Assembly (NCBI RefSeq): GCF_003217515.1
Contig: NZ_QJSX01000015.1
Coordinates: forward strand, 62,001 to 126,000
Length of the DNA: 64,000 nt
Reading direction: 5' to 3'
From: Deinococcus yavapaiensis KR-236
Lineage (GTDB): Bacteria; Deinococcota; Deinococci; Deinococcales; Deinococcaceae
In this document: one piece after another, positions 45,843-54,522 of the stretch
How positions within the stretch are numbered: position 1 is the first letter of the stretch
Layout of the letters: each line of letters opens with the position of its first letter
Notes under the pieces: model-generated
Databases searched by the model: none
What the model was told of the DNA's origin: nothing
What the model saw: only the letters and a program-made list of their open reading frames with translations
Program-made: the position numbers and the translations under genes

Positions 45843-47876
45843 TTATTTTTTGCTCCCAGCAGGGCTGAGGCGGCGGAAGGGAGTGTACTTCGGGCTGGTT
45901 TCGTTGTGGTACCCGGTCGGGTTGAGGAACTCGACGAAGTGAAGACGCAACGGTTGCAGAATGTGCCCGATGAGGGTCAAGGCGAGCGCGAGCGCGTGCA
46001 AGGCGAGCGCGATGGCCGCTCCGAGGATCGCGGCGAGAATGCCGAAGACGATGTTGTTCGCGGCGCCCGCTTGGAAGATGCTCCAGCCGAGATCGGTGGA
46101 CAGCTTGGCGAGCTGCGCGGACACGAGGCCGACGGCGAAGAGACGAGCGTAGCTGACGATCGCGCCACCTTGCGACATGAGTTCGACGACCATGAGCCAG
46201 ACCTTCGACACGATCACCCCGACGACGAACACGAGGAAGCCCGCGTACATCACGAGGACGAGCGGATTGCCGAAGTTCGTCGCCGCGCCAAGGTTCTTGC
46301 CTGCGCTCGACACGAAGGCCAGCATGATGAGGCCGACGAGGCCGCCTAGCATGCCCAGCGCTTCCCACAAGTGGTGACGATCGCCGTGGTCGAGGCTCAG
46401 CTTCACGCGAATTGCCCAGCCCCACAGCACTTGCAGAATGCCGAAGGCGAGCGCGAACAGGAGTGCGGTGTTGGCGAACTCCGTCTCGATGCGAGGCCAC
46501 ACGATGGGGATGAGCCCGCTGTGACGGCCGTCGTTGATGTAGAAGATGTGCAGGTGCTCGAAGAGGGTGCCGAGGAACTCACCGGTGAGAAGACCCCAGA
46601 CGATCGACCAAGCGGCCATCATGTTCGTGATGAAGCCGAGGCTGCGCAGCGCGTCGGGCTGCACATACGTTCCGAAGAAGCTGAGGTCCCAGCCTTCGCC
46701 TCGGCGCGCCTTACCCAAGAACCACATGCCCGCCGCGAGGAACATCAGGCCGAACGCGATGTCGGCGATGATGTAGCCGAAGAAGAACGGGAAGAACAGC
46801 GCGATGACCCACGTCGGATCGAACGTGCCGTAACGCGGCAAGTTCAGCATGCCGAGCACCATCTCGAACGGCTTGACGTACGAGTTGTTCTTGAGCTGCA
46901 CCGGCACGCGCTCGTCGTGAAGAACGTCGACATCGTGCATCTCGTAGCTGACGGCGGTGCCGAACTTGTCGAGGGCGGCCTTGAGGTCGGGCACGCGGTC
47001 CGTCGGGACGTAGCCTTCGAGCGCGAGGCTGTACTTGCCTCGCGCACCGAGCGACTGAACGTCGTACACGGCAACTTCGTCGGCGAGCGCGTCGCGAACG
47101 GCGAAGAGCGTGGGGCCGTTCGCCTCGGCGAGTCGGCGGCGTTCCTCTTCGAGGGCGCCGCGCGTCTCCTTGCCTTCACGCGAGAGGCGCTCCATTTCGG
47201 CCGCAGCGTCCGACAAAGGCATCCCGTCGAAGCGTCCGGGCAGGCGCAACTCGCCGAGACGCGCTTTGCCGAGGGCGGCGCGAGCCTTGTCGCGGTCTTC
47301 GCGCAGCACGGCGAGCAACCCCGCGTACACTTCGGTCTTGCCCGTGTTGACTTTGCGGGTTTCGAGCGCGTAGCGTCCCGCGAGGTTGCCGCTTTGCTGA
47401 TCGCTCAAGACGGCGTCGAGGGCTTTAAGGTCATCGTCCTCGCGCGCCGTGAAAGGCAACAGGGCGATGCGGCGCGATCGATCGAGGACGCCGGCGAGGT
47501 TCGCGAGCGTCCTGACGACCTCACCGAAGGTGAGTGCCGCGTCGATGTCACTGTTGAGCTCGTTCAAGCGGCGCGCGACGTTGCCAGCGGGAGCGGCCGC
47601 GTCTTCGATGATGCTCGCGAACGATTCGCGGCTCGGCGTGTTCGACGTGGACGTCCGGTAGGCGCCGAGTTCCGACAAGGTGCTTTCAGCGCGGGCGAGG
47701 AGGCGTTCGGCGGTCTTGCGCGCCTCGGCTTCTGGGCCAGTGAGCGCGCCCGTCGAAAGGGGGCCAGACGAAATCGGCACGATGTGCAGCACGCCCGCGT
47801 CCTGAAGGGCGGAGATGATCGCCTTGTTGTCGCGTTTGCGACCGACGATCACGACTTGCTGCATTCTGTCGATCAC
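45843..47876 (-). CDS. atpI: V-type ATP synthase subunit I (membrane stator)
   Basis: Stator subunit (677 aa): a large soluble N-terminal domain (about 1-330), then eight or so membrane helices (about 340-665) forming the ion half-channels. The motif PRYGTFDPTWVIALFFPFFFGYIIADIAFG (split) and a buried Arg region near SQGGAIVSYARLFAVGL are typical. Its ATG overlaps the upstream G-type gene stop. Confidence 0.95.
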   Translation of the reverse strand: MIDRMQQVVIVGRKRDNKAIISALQDAGVLHIVPISSGPLSTGALTGPEAEARKTAERLLARAESTLSELGAYRTSTSNTPSRESFASIIEDAAAPAGNVARRLNELNSDIDAALTFGEVVRTLANLAGVLDRSRRIALLPFTAREDDDLKALDAVLSDQQSGNLAGRYALETRKVNTGKTEVYAGLLAVLREDRDKARAALGKARLGELRLPGRFDGMPLSDAAAEMERLSREGKETRGALEEERRRLAEANGPTLFAVRDALADEVAVYDVQSLGARGKYSLALEGYVPTDRVPDLKAALDKFGTAVSYEMHDVDVLHDERVPVQLKNNSYVKPFEMVLGMLNLPRYGTFDPTWVIALFFPFFFGYIIADIAFGLMFLAAGMWFLGKARRGEGWDLSFFGTYVQPDALRSLGFITNMMAAWSIVWGLLTGEFLGTLFEHLHIFYINDGRHSGLIPIVWPRIETEFANTALLFALAFGILQVLWGWAIRVKLSLDHGDRHHLWEALGMLGGLVGLIMLAFVSSAGKNLGAATNFGNPLVLVMYAGFLVFVVGVIVSKVWLMVVELMSQGGAIVSYARLFAVGLVSAQLAKLSTDLGWSIFQAGAANNIVFGILAAILGAAIALALHALALALTLIGHILQPLRLHFVEFLNPTGYHNETSPKYTPFRRLSPAGSKK

Positions 47877-48190
47877 GGCAGCACCGCCTTCAGGATCATG
47901 ACGACCGCTTGCTCCAGCTTCCGTTCGCTGCGCTCGGTGGCGGCTTGCACTTCACGTTGTGCGTCGACGTGGGCGCGCTCGCGGATTTCCGCCGTGCGGG
48001 CCGCGAGAACTTGCTCGAACTCGGCTTGCATCTCGGCCAATTGCGCGTTCGCCTCTTGTTCGATGTGCGCGGCGCGAGCGCGTGCCGCCTCGATTTCACG
48101 GTCGGCTTCCGCCTTCGCAGCTTCGATTTGTTGGTCGAGCGCGAGTTCGCGGCTGGCAAGTTCACTTAGGATTCGACTCGAAGCGTCCAA
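47873..48190 (-). CDS. V-type ATP synthase G/H-type peripheral-stalk subunit
   Basis: Short helical subunit (105 aa) that pairs with subunit E in the peripheral stalk. It is almost entirely charged coiled coil (LDQQIEAAKAEADREIEAARARAAHIEQEANAQ) ending LEQAVVMILKAVLP, like Thermus subunit G. The TTG start at 48190 is chosen because AAAGGAGGAG lies four to six bases upstream; a longer frame starting at 48238 lacks a ribosome site. It is the first gene of the operon. Confidence 0.85.
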   Translation of the reverse strand: MDASSRILSELASRELALDQQIEAAKAEADREIEAARARAAHIEQEANAQLAEMQAEFEQVLAARTAEIRERAHVDAQREVQAATERSERKLEQAVVMILKAVLP

Positions 48191-48528
48191 ACTGCTCCTC
48201 CTTTCCTGTTCTTCCACAAGCTTCGTGGCGAAGGGCACCCCACCCGAGGGAGTGAGATGCGTCTCGGCAAAGCCCGCTCACATTTGCTGAAAGCCTGACG
48301 CTTAGAGTCTGTCAAGCTCGGGCAAATACTATCACAAGCTTTCTTTTGGAAGGCGAGGGACAATTGACTTTCGAAAGCACGACCTCGTGAAGATGAGACG
48401 TGAATGCCGTGTGAAGTCACACGACAAATCCCTCAGCTTCTTAACCCATGGAGCATAAAACTCCGTCGGCGGGCACACAATTGAGCCAGGCGCCTACAGC
48501 CAGCGGATTCGAAGCGTCATTCGAAGCG
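48191..48528. other. Intergenic stretch upstream of the V-ATPase operon
   Basis: No gene is seen. It contains a minus-strand TTGACA (48315-48310) with a weak TTTCAG 17 bases on, a possible V-ATPase promoter; a perfect 10-base palindrome CTTTCGAAAG (48368-48377); and two adjacent copies of ATTCGAAGCGTC (48507-48518 and 48519-48530). The centre is AT-rich for this window. Confidence 0.6.
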
Positions 48529-49449
48529 TCAAGCGAGAGCCATGGCGAGGTCGGCCTCGGTAATTGGCCTCGACTGCGCTCCGACTTTCGTGGCGGCGAG
48601 CGCACCCGCCGCGTTGGCTGCCTTCGCGGCCTTCGACAACTTCATGCCGCTCAGAACGGCATGAGCGAACACCGCTGCGAACGTGTCGCCCGCTCCGGTC
48701 GTGTCCACGACGTCTTCGATCTCGATCGACTCGACGAGTTCGGTTTCGTCGGGCGTCCAAACGATGCTTCCCATCGCGCCGACCTTCACGATCACCTTGC
48801 CCGCGCCGCGCTCTTGCAAAGCCGCGAGGGCGGTGCTGATCGAGTGCGTGCCTGTCAGGTGCAAGAGTTCGTGCTGATTGAGCAGGATGTAGTCGGCACT
48901 GACGACGGAATCCATCAGGCGCTGACCCGCGGCGTTCACGGCACCGGTTCCAAGATCGATGAACACGGGCACAGCCGCCTTCTTGGCGTGCGCGATCGCC
49001 TTGACGGCGTACTCGCGTTGAGGTCCACCGATGAGGCTGTAAGCCGACACGATCAACGCCGAAGCGCTCTCGACATCCTTCTTCTTGAGCTTCGCGGCGT
49101 CCAATTGGCGATTCGCCGCCCCCGAAGAGATCATGGCCCGCTTTCCGTCGGGCGTCTGCATGACCGTGATGGTGCTCGTGAGATGATCGTCGTCGACTTG
49201 CACGGCGCTTTCGGACACGCCTTCCTCACGCACGAGGCGAAGCGCGTAGTCGGCGAAAGGATCTTTTCCGACGCGCGCGGCGAGAACGACGTTATGGCCG
49301 AGGCGCGCGAGGGTCACGCTGATCGTGCCGCCCGCGCCGCCCGGCTGCATGGACGCACGAATAGGCGCGATTTCCTCTCCCGGCCCTGGAATACGCTCCA
49401 AGTGGTAGAGGTGATCGACCGTCACGTCACCTATCACGAAGAACTTCAC
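48529..49449 (-). CDS. PfkB-family carbohydrate kinase
   Basis: Sugar or nucleoside kinase (306 aa). It starts MKFFVIGDVTVDHLYHLERIPGPGEE and has the substrate motif GGAGGTISVTLARLG and the C-terminal catalytic DTTGAGDTFAAVFAH, with the catalytic Asp. Substrate not predictable (ribokinase-like pattern). GTG at 49449 is preferred to an in-frame GTG two codons earlier because GGGAGG lies five bases before it. Confidence 0.87.
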   Translation of the reverse strand: MKFFVIGDVTVDHLYHLERIPGPGEEIAPIRASMQPGGAGGTISVTLARLGHNVVLAARVGKDPFADYALRLVREEGVSESAVQVDDDHLTSTITVMQTPDGKRAMISSGAANRQLDAAKLKKKDVESASALIVSAYSLIGGPQREYAVKAIAHAKKAAVPVFIDLGTGAVNAAGQRLMDSVVSADYILLNQHELLHLTGTHSISTALAALQERGAGKVIVKVGAMGSIVWTPDETELVESIEIEDVVDTTGAGDTFAAVFAHAVLSGMKLSKAAKAANAAGALAATKVGAQSRPITEADLAMALA

Positions 49450-49519
49450 GAACACCTCCCGAGTTCAAGGCCGCCACACCGAGAAAGGCGAGCGAACCTG
49501 ATGCTGCGTTGCTGACATG

Positions 49520-50347
49520 TCATGCTAACACGCCAAGTGCCTTGGCGACGTCATGCAGCGACACCAATGAAACGTCCTCGGCGCGCACGTCGGACCGCAA
49601 ATCCGCCTGAGAAAGCGCGCGGTCGATCGCCTCCGAATCGAAGCCCGCCATCCGCAAGTTGTTTCGAAGCGTCTTGCGGCGATGAGAAAGCGCGACTTCC
49701 AACAACCGTACGAAGCCCGCGTCAGGCTTTTGTCCCGAGAAGTCGACCCGCACGACGCTCGACGTGACGTCGGGCGCCGGATAGAACGCGCCCTTCGGAA
49801 CGTCACGAACGATTCTCGCCGAGCCATACATGGACACCAGCGCGCTCAGAAAGCCGTATCCATCCTCGCCGGGCCGCGCGCCAAGACGTTCGGCGACTTC
49901 ACGTTGCACGAGAACCGTCGCGCTGAGAAAGCGTCCCGACTCCATGAAGCGCGTCAACAACGCCGTGGAGATGTAGTACGGCAAGTTCGCCACCACCCGG
50001 CTTCCCTCGGGAACGTGCCCGAAGTCGAACTTCAAGGCGTCGCCCCACACCACCTCGACGTCGAGTCCCGCCAACGTCTCGGCAAGAACGGGGCGCAAGC
50101 GCTCGTCCTTTTCCAAAGCGATCACACGCGCACCGCGCGAAGCGAGTTCACGCGTCAAGACGCCAAGGCCGGGGCCGACTTCCACGACCGTCTCCCCTGC
50201 CGCCGCTCCGCCCGCGTCCGCGATAAGACGCAGCACGTTGCCGTCGATCAGGAAGTTCTGACCGAGGCTCTTCGTGGGCCGCAAGCCGTGCCGCGCGAGA
50301 AGATCTCGCACGGTCTTCGGGGAGTACAGAGGCGGGTCGTTCGTCAT
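49520..50347 (-). CDS. rsmA: 16S rRNA dimethyladenosine transferase
   Basis: KsgA/RsmA (275 aa) dimethylates two adjacent adenosines near the 3' end of 16S rRNA and checks small-subunit assembly. It begins with the family's KSLGQNFLID, followed by VVEVGPGLGVLT (SAM motif I), NLPYYIST (catalytic NLPY) and FYPAPDVTSSVVRV. The gene lies after carD on the same strand, with a palindrome in the gap. Confidence 0.95.
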   Translation of the reverse strand: MTNDPPLYSPKTVRDLLARHGLRPTKSLGQNFLIDGNVLRLIADAGGAAAGETVVEVGPGLGVLTRELASRGARVIALEKDERLRPVLAETLAGLDVEVVWGDALKFDFGHVPEGSRVVANLPYYISTALLTRFMESGRFLSATVLVQREVAERLGARPGEDGYGFLSALVSMYGSARIVRDVPKGAFYPAPDVTSSVVRVDFSGQKPDAGFVRLLEVALSHRRKTLRNNLRMAGFDSEAIDRALSQADLRSDVRAEDVSLVSLHDVAKALGVLA

Positions 50348-50363
50348 CCGGCGCTTTCTGGGA

Positions 50364-50375
50364 GAAACGTTTCTG
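50364..50375. promoter_or_regulatory. 12-base palindrome upstream of rsmA
   Basis: The perfect palindrome AGAAACGTTTCT lies 17 bases before the rsmA start and 16 after the carD stop. It looks like an operator; no matching repressor is evident here. Confidence 0.35.
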
Positions 50376-50390
50376 AGGTAGGCTCGCGCG

Positions 50391-50882
50391 TCAAGGCAAG
50401 CGAGCGTCGAGCAAGCGGGCGGCTTCGTCTTCGAGCACCCCGAGCGACACGGCGACTTCGGCGCTCAGCATGCCGCGGCACGCTCGCATGACCTGCCCCT
50501 CGGAGTCGGCGAGGCCGCGCTGCACGGCGCGGCGCGCGAGCGTGCCGAGCAAGCGCGCGACCTGCTCGATGTCGGCGAGGTCGAGGATGCCCTGCTCGAC
50601 GCGAATGCGCTGAGGAAAGCTGGAGGGCAAGTCGAGATCCGGCTCGCCCAGCAAGTTCAGCAGCTCGGGAATGCGCGCTTCGGGCGTGACGCGCCGAAGG
50701 CCGAGCGCCTGCGCTTTGGCGACGGGAACGAGAACTTGCATTCCGGTCGAGCGAAGCTCGATGTCGTAGTACTCCTGCGTTTGGCCCAGCGCGGTGCGTT
50801 GCGTGCGGCCCCGCACGAACCCCGCGCCGTGCTTCGGATACACGATGGCGTCGCCCGGGGCGAGAGAAAGTTGCTGCGTCAT
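50391..50882 (-). CDS. carD: CarD-family RNA-polymerase-binding regulator
   Basis: CarD (163 aa) binds the beta subunit of RNA polymerase and stabilises open promoter complexes. The N-terminal Tudor-like domain (about 5-65) reads LAPGDAIVYPKHGAGFVRGRTQ and YYDIEL; the C-terminal helical DNA-binding domain follows. The ATG has AAGGAGG upstream. It is divergent from the TPR protein gene. Confidence 0.9.
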   Translation of the reverse strand: MTQQLSLAPGDAIVYPKHGAGFVRGRTQRTALGQTQEYYDIELRSTGMQVLVPVAKAQALGLRRVTPEARIPELLNLLGEPDLDLPSSFPQRIRVEQGILDLADIEQVARLLGTLARRAVQRGLADSEGQVMRACRGMLSAEVAVSLGVLEDEAARLLDARLP

Positions 50883-50976
50883 GTCGCCTCCTTCAGCGTG
50901 GCACGAAGAGCCATTAAAGCACGCGCCGCGCCCCGAGGCAAATCGCAGTGGGACTCGTTCCGCGCCTCGTTTGCCC

Positions 50977-50982
50977 TATTCT
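50977..50982 (+). promoter_or_regulatory. -10 box (TATTCT) of the TPR gene
   Basis: Seven bases before the GTG at 50990. Confidence 0.5.
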
Positions 50983-50989
50983 TGACGAC

Positions 50990-51874
50990 GTGAACGAACC
51001 CGTGACTTGGCAAGACGACCTTCGCTCCTCGCGCTTTGGCGAAGCGGCGGCGAGAGCGCGCGTAGCAGGCGCGGGCGCGGACATGCTCGCCGCCCTCGAC
51101 GACCTCGCGACGGTGGAGCGCGAGGTGCGCGCCAAACGGTACGGCGTCGCTCGTCGCACCTTGAAGCGCTATCAGGAGAACTTGCAAGGTGTTCGAGACG
51201 CGAGCCTGCTTCGAGCGAGCGTGCCCGACGAGGGCGTGGCGCAAGGCATTGTCGCGTTGGAAGCCGTCGCGGAGGCGCGCCTCGCCGATCCCGACAAAGC
51301 GCTCGTCGCGCTCGAGCCCGCGTTCGTCCACCGCACGACAGCCGCCGAGGCCCAAAACGTTCTGGGAGTCATCCACGCCGTACTCGGTGATGAAGCGAGC
51401 GCCCGCGCTTCGTTCGACCGAGCGTTGGAAATCGACCCGAGGCACGACCGCGCCCTCACGAACATCGGCAACCTGTTTTTGGAGCGCGGCGAGTTGTCGG
51501 AAGCCGAGGCTTACTACCGGCGAGCCTTGGCGCTCAACCCCGACGCTCCGAACGCTCACCACAACCTCGCCGTCGTGCTGCGCAAGCAAAAGAAGGTAAC
51601 GGCGTCCGTCCGCGCGCTCAAGAAGAGCCAGCGGCTGCTCGTACGGCAATCGAACGACGCGGGCCGCGAGGAAGCCCGCGAGCGTCTGGGCAAACTCGGC
51701 GTCGACCCCAGGAAAGTCGCGTGGGGCGTCATGATCGTCGCCGTCGTCTTGGCGGCCCCGATTCTTCTGAGAATCGTTCGAGGCGGGCCGCGCAGCGTGA
51801 GCACGCCCGAACTCGCGTTGGCCGTCTGCGCCCTCGCCCTCGCCTTCTTCATGATGTACCGCTCGAAGAACTGA
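50990..51874 (+). CDS. TPR protein with C-terminal membrane segments
   Basis: A 294-aa protein with three or so tetratricopeptide repeats (about 85-205, AEAQNVLGVIHAVLGDEASARASFDRALEIDP, split) and two C-terminal hydrophobic segments (about 240-260 and 267-287). It is a probable membrane-attached scaffold; no partner can be named. The GTG start agrees with the -10 box; an upstream in-frame ATG lies before the promoter. Confidence 0.77.
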   Translation: MNEPVTWQDDLRSSRFGEAAARARVAGAGADMLAALDDLATVEREVRAKRYGVARRTLKRYQENLQGVRDASLLRASVPDEGVAQGIVALEAVAEARLADPDKALVALEPAFVHRTTAAEAQNVLGVIHAVLGDEASARASFDRALEIDPRHDRALTNIGNLFLERGELSEAEAYYRRALALNPDAPNAHHNLAVVLRKQKKVTASVRALKKSQRLLVRQSNDAGREEARERLGKLGVDPRKVAWGVMIVAVVLAAPILLRIVRGGPRSVSTPELALAVCALALAFFMMYRSKN

Positions 51875-51880
51875 GGTTCG

Positions 51881-53329
51881 ATGATGTCCACCTTCGTCTT
51901 TTCCGCGGACGCGATTCGAGCGATCGACGAGGACTTGGAGCGCCTCGACTTGCTGGAGCTCACGATGGAGACGGCAGGCGCGAGGGTCGCGTGCCACGTG
52001 CACGAGCGCTTCGCGAGCGAGCGCCGAGCACACCCCTCGGGGCTGATCTTGGCGGGAAGCGGCGCCAACGGCGGCGACGCCTTCGTGGCCGCGCGACACC
52101 TGCTCGCCTTCGGTTGGCACGTCGAAGTGCTCGCGCTCGACACACGGCACCCCTTGGCCCTTCGCATGAGCACGCGCCTCGAAAGCTTCGCGTCGGTGCA
52201 GGCGTTGACGCCCGAGTCGCTTCGAGGAGCCTTGCCCAGCGCGAACGTCGTGCTCGACGGCTTGCTCGGCACGGGCTTCACGCCGCCGCTTCGCGCGCCA
52301 CTCGACGACATCGTGCGGACTTTGAACGCGAGCGGGCGGACGATCGTGAGCATCGACGTGCCGAGCGGCCTGAGAAGCGACACCGTGGAACACGACTTAT
52401 ACGTGAAAGCAGATCTCACCCTCGCCCTCGTCGGGCCCAAGCCCGCCTTGCTTTTTCACGATCTCGGCGAGGTGGACGTGCTCGAGCTCGGGGTGCCGAA
52501 CGAACTTCTCGAAAGGCACGCGGTGGCGCGCAACATCGACATGAACGCCGTGCGAAGCTTGCTGCCCGTCCGCTCGAAAGGCGCGCACAAGGGAACGGCA
52601 GGGCGCGTGTGGATTCTCGGCGGATCGCCCGGTTACGTCGGCGCGCCCGCCTTGAGCGCCTTGGGCGCGCTCAGGGCGGGCTCCGGCCTCGTCACGCTGT
52701 ACGCCCGCACGTCCATCGAGCAGCATGCCCTCGAAGCCATGCCGCACCGCCTGGAGCGCTGGGAAGACTTGCCGAACGATTCGCGTCCCGACGCGCTCGC
52801 CGTCGGGATGGGCCTGCGCGAGGACGGTCCGGTCGTGGCCCGAATGGTGCTTGCGTGGCGCGTCAAGACGGTGCTGGATGCCGACGCGCTGCAGCCCGAG
52901 CTGGCGGGACTGGGGCACGACGAGGTCGTGTGGACGCCTCATCCGGGAGAAGCAGCCCGCTTGCTGAGCGGGAACGTGGAGGACGTGGCGCGCGACCCGT
53001 TCGGCAGCGTCCGGGCGCTGAGAAAGCGCTTCGGCGGAACGGTCGTGCTGAAGGGCGCGCCGACGCTCGTCGCTACGCGAGAGGGCGTGTACGCCTGCCC
53101 GTTCGGCAATCCGGGGATGGCGACGGGCGGCATGGGCGATGTTCTGTCGGGCGTGATCGCCTCGCTGCTCGGGCAGGGCTTGTCGGGCGCGGACGCGGCG
53201 GTCCTCGGCGTCGCTTTGCACGCCCTCGCCGGAGACGCGGCGGCAAAACGATACGGGTACGGCCTCGTCGCGTCCGACGTCGCCGAGGAGGTCGCGGCGA
53301 CGTGGCATAACCTCACACGAGCGTTTTAG
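51881..53329 (+). CDS. nnrD: Bifunctional NAD(P)HX epimerase / dehydratase
   Basis: Repairs hydrated NAD(P)H: an epimerase domain (about 1-210, GSGANGGDAFVAARHLLAFGW) followed by an ADP-dependent dehydratase domain (about 215-482, GTAGRVWILGGSPGYVGAPALSALGALRAGSGLVT split, GNPGMATGGMGDVLSGVIASLLGQG). All key motifs of NnrE and NnrD are there. GAGG lies before the start; the second ATG is equally possible. It starts six bases after the TPR gene, so they probably share a transcript. Confidence 0.93.
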   Translation: MMSTFVFSADAIRAIDEDLERLDLLELTMETAGARVACHVHERFASERRAHPSGLILAGSGANGGDAFVAARHLLAFGWHVEVLALDTRHPLALRMSTRLESFASVQALTPESLRGALPSANVVLDGLLGTGFTPPLRAPLDDIVRTLNASGRTIVSIDVPSGLRSDTVEHDLYVKADLTLALVGPKPALLFHDLGEVDVLELGVPNELLERHAVARNIDMNAVRSLLPVRSKGAHKGTAGRVWILGGSPGYVGAPALSALGALRAGSGLVTLYARTSIEQHALEAMPHRLERWEDLPNDSRPDALAVGMGLREDGPVVARMVLAWRVKTVLDADALQPELAGLGHDEVVWTPHPGEAARLLSGNVEDVARDPFGSVRALRKRFGGTVVLKGAPTLVATREGVYACPFGNPGMATGGMGDVLSGVIASLLGQGLSGADAAVLGVALHALAGDAAAKRYGYGLVASDVAEEVAATWHNLTRAF

Positions 53330-53352
53330 GAATCCTTTACAGTAAGGAGGAC

Positions 53353-54078
53353 ATGCAAGGCGACCTCGCAGATCTGCCCCTACTCGGCGTGCTCGAGCTC
53401 ATGCACTTCAGCCGAAAAACTGGCGTGCTCGACGTGGACGGCGCCATTCCCTTCTCCTTGGCGTTCGTCGGCGGCGAGATCGTGGAGGGCGGCATTCTCG
53501 ACTGGGTGGGAATCGACGCGGTTCTTTCGCTTCCCCTCTCGCCGGATCGCGGTCGCTTCGTCTTCACTTCGAACGAAAGCGGCGGACCGCCCCTCAAGCC
53601 CTTCTCACGCCTTATGGGCGATTGGGCGCACCTCGCCGACGAGTGGCAACGCGTGTGCAGCATCATCGGAAGCCCCAGCCGTGTGCTGCGCGGCAGCTTG
53701 ACGCCTTACGAGGAAGGGCGCAGCGTACGCGCCGTCGCCCGCTCGACGGGCATTCCCCTGTTCGACGCGGCGAAGCAAGCGGCGGAAGCCGTATCGCGCG
53801 GCCAACTCACCAAGACCGACCGAAGCGCGTGGCACGTGCTTCGCCTTCGCCATCCCAAGGCGCGCGCGGGCGAAGCCCTCAAGACGGGCTCGCTCGAACG
53901 TCTTCTCGACGGGCAGCGCAATCTCGGTGAACTTATCGCCGAAGGGTACGCGCCCGAACAACTTCGCGCCTTCCTGCTGCGCGAAATTCGCGACGGACTA
54001 CGTTTTCCCGGCGCAGGCTGGGTTCTGCGAGACCTCGCGTGGGAAACCGAAAGCGCCGGAGCGCAAGTTCCAGCTTGA
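53353..54078 (+). CDS. DUF4388 (PATAN) domain protein
   Basis: A 241-aa protein whose N-terminal half (MQGDLADLPLLGVLELMHFSRKTGVLDVDG, split) is the PATAN/DUF4388 domain, often joined to signalling or cell-motility proteins. The C-terminal half has no motif I recognise. No signal peptide or membrane helix. AAGGAGG precedes the ATG. A T-tailed terminator follows. Confidence 0.8.
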   Translation: MQGDLADLPLLGVLELMHFSRKTGVLDVDGAIPFSLAFVGGEIVEGGILDWVGIDAVLSLPLSPDRGRFVFTSNESGGPPLKPFSRLMGDWAHLADEWQRVCSIIGSPSRVLRGSLTPYEEGRSVRAVARSTGIPLFDAAKQAAEAVSRGQLTKTDRSAWHVLRLRHPKARAGEALKTGSLERLLDGQRNLGELIAEGYAPEQLRAFLLREIRDGLRFPGAGWVLRDLAWETESAGAQVPA

Positions 54079-54112
54079 ACTCGTCCGCCTGACCGCGCCG
54101 TTCGAACTCTCA

Positions 54113-54147
54113 GCCGAGCCGTCGATGACACGGCTCGGCCGCTTTTT
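54113..54147 (+). terminator. Rho-independent terminator after the PATAN gene
   Basis: 10-bp stem (54113-54122 with 54130-54139), 7-base loop, then CGC and TTTTT. Confidence 0.85.
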
Positions 54148-54257
54148 CTCACCGATCCGTTCCGGTCACCTCCTCGAATTCCGCCGAGAGCCTCGGTGGA
54201 CAGCGCTGCACGCGGGCGCTCCAGGACCTCGCCATTCGGCTTACAGAGCGAGCGGGT

Positions 54258-54263
54258 TATCAT
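54258..54263 (+). promoter_or_regulatory. -10 box (TATCAT) of the ACBP-irrE-fol operon
   Basis: Seven bases before the ATG at 54271, leaderless spacing. No clear RDRM-like DdrO operator is visible nearby. Confidence 0.5.
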
Positions 54264-54270
54264 GTCGAGC

Positions 54271-54522
54271 ATGCAAGACGTCTTCGAACGCGCGGCCCAA
54301 GACGCCCAACGCCTTCCCAAGCGCCCCGACAACTCGACGTTGCTGCGCTTGTACGCGCTGTACAAGCAAGGCACGGAGGGGAACGTGACCGGAGAGCGTC
54401 CCGGCGGCTTCGACTTCGTGGGCGCCGCGAAGTACGACGCGTGGGCCGGGCTCAAGGGCACGGCGCGGGAGGACGCGCGGGGTCAGTACGTGGCGCTCGT
54501 CGCGGCCCTCAAGGAGTCGTGA
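54271..54522 (+). CDS. Acyl-CoA-binding protein
   Basis: An 83-aa helical carrier of long-chain acyl-CoA. It keeps the family core YALYKQGTEGNVTGERPGGFDFVGAAKYDAWAGLKG (split), including the binding Tyr and Lys residues. Its stop overlaps the irrE start as GTGA, so both are translated from one message. ACBP is uncommon in bacteria. An ATG nine bases upstream overlaps the -10 box and is less likely. Confidence 0.9.
   Translation: MQDVFERAAQDAQRLPKRPDNSTLLRLYALYKQGTEGNVTGERPGGFDFVGAAKYDAWAGLKGTAREDARGQYVALVAALKES

Noticed and set aside
48507..48530. Two adjacent copies of ATTCGAAGCGTC as an operator
   Set aside because: They lie at the 3' end of the PfkB gene and not at a promoter position I could identify; two copies alone are too little evidence.
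54100..54270. DdrO operator (RDRM) controlling irrE
   Set aside because: No sequence like TTATGTCATAACATAA was visible before ACBP or irrE, nor elsewhere in the window by eye; a motif search would settle it.
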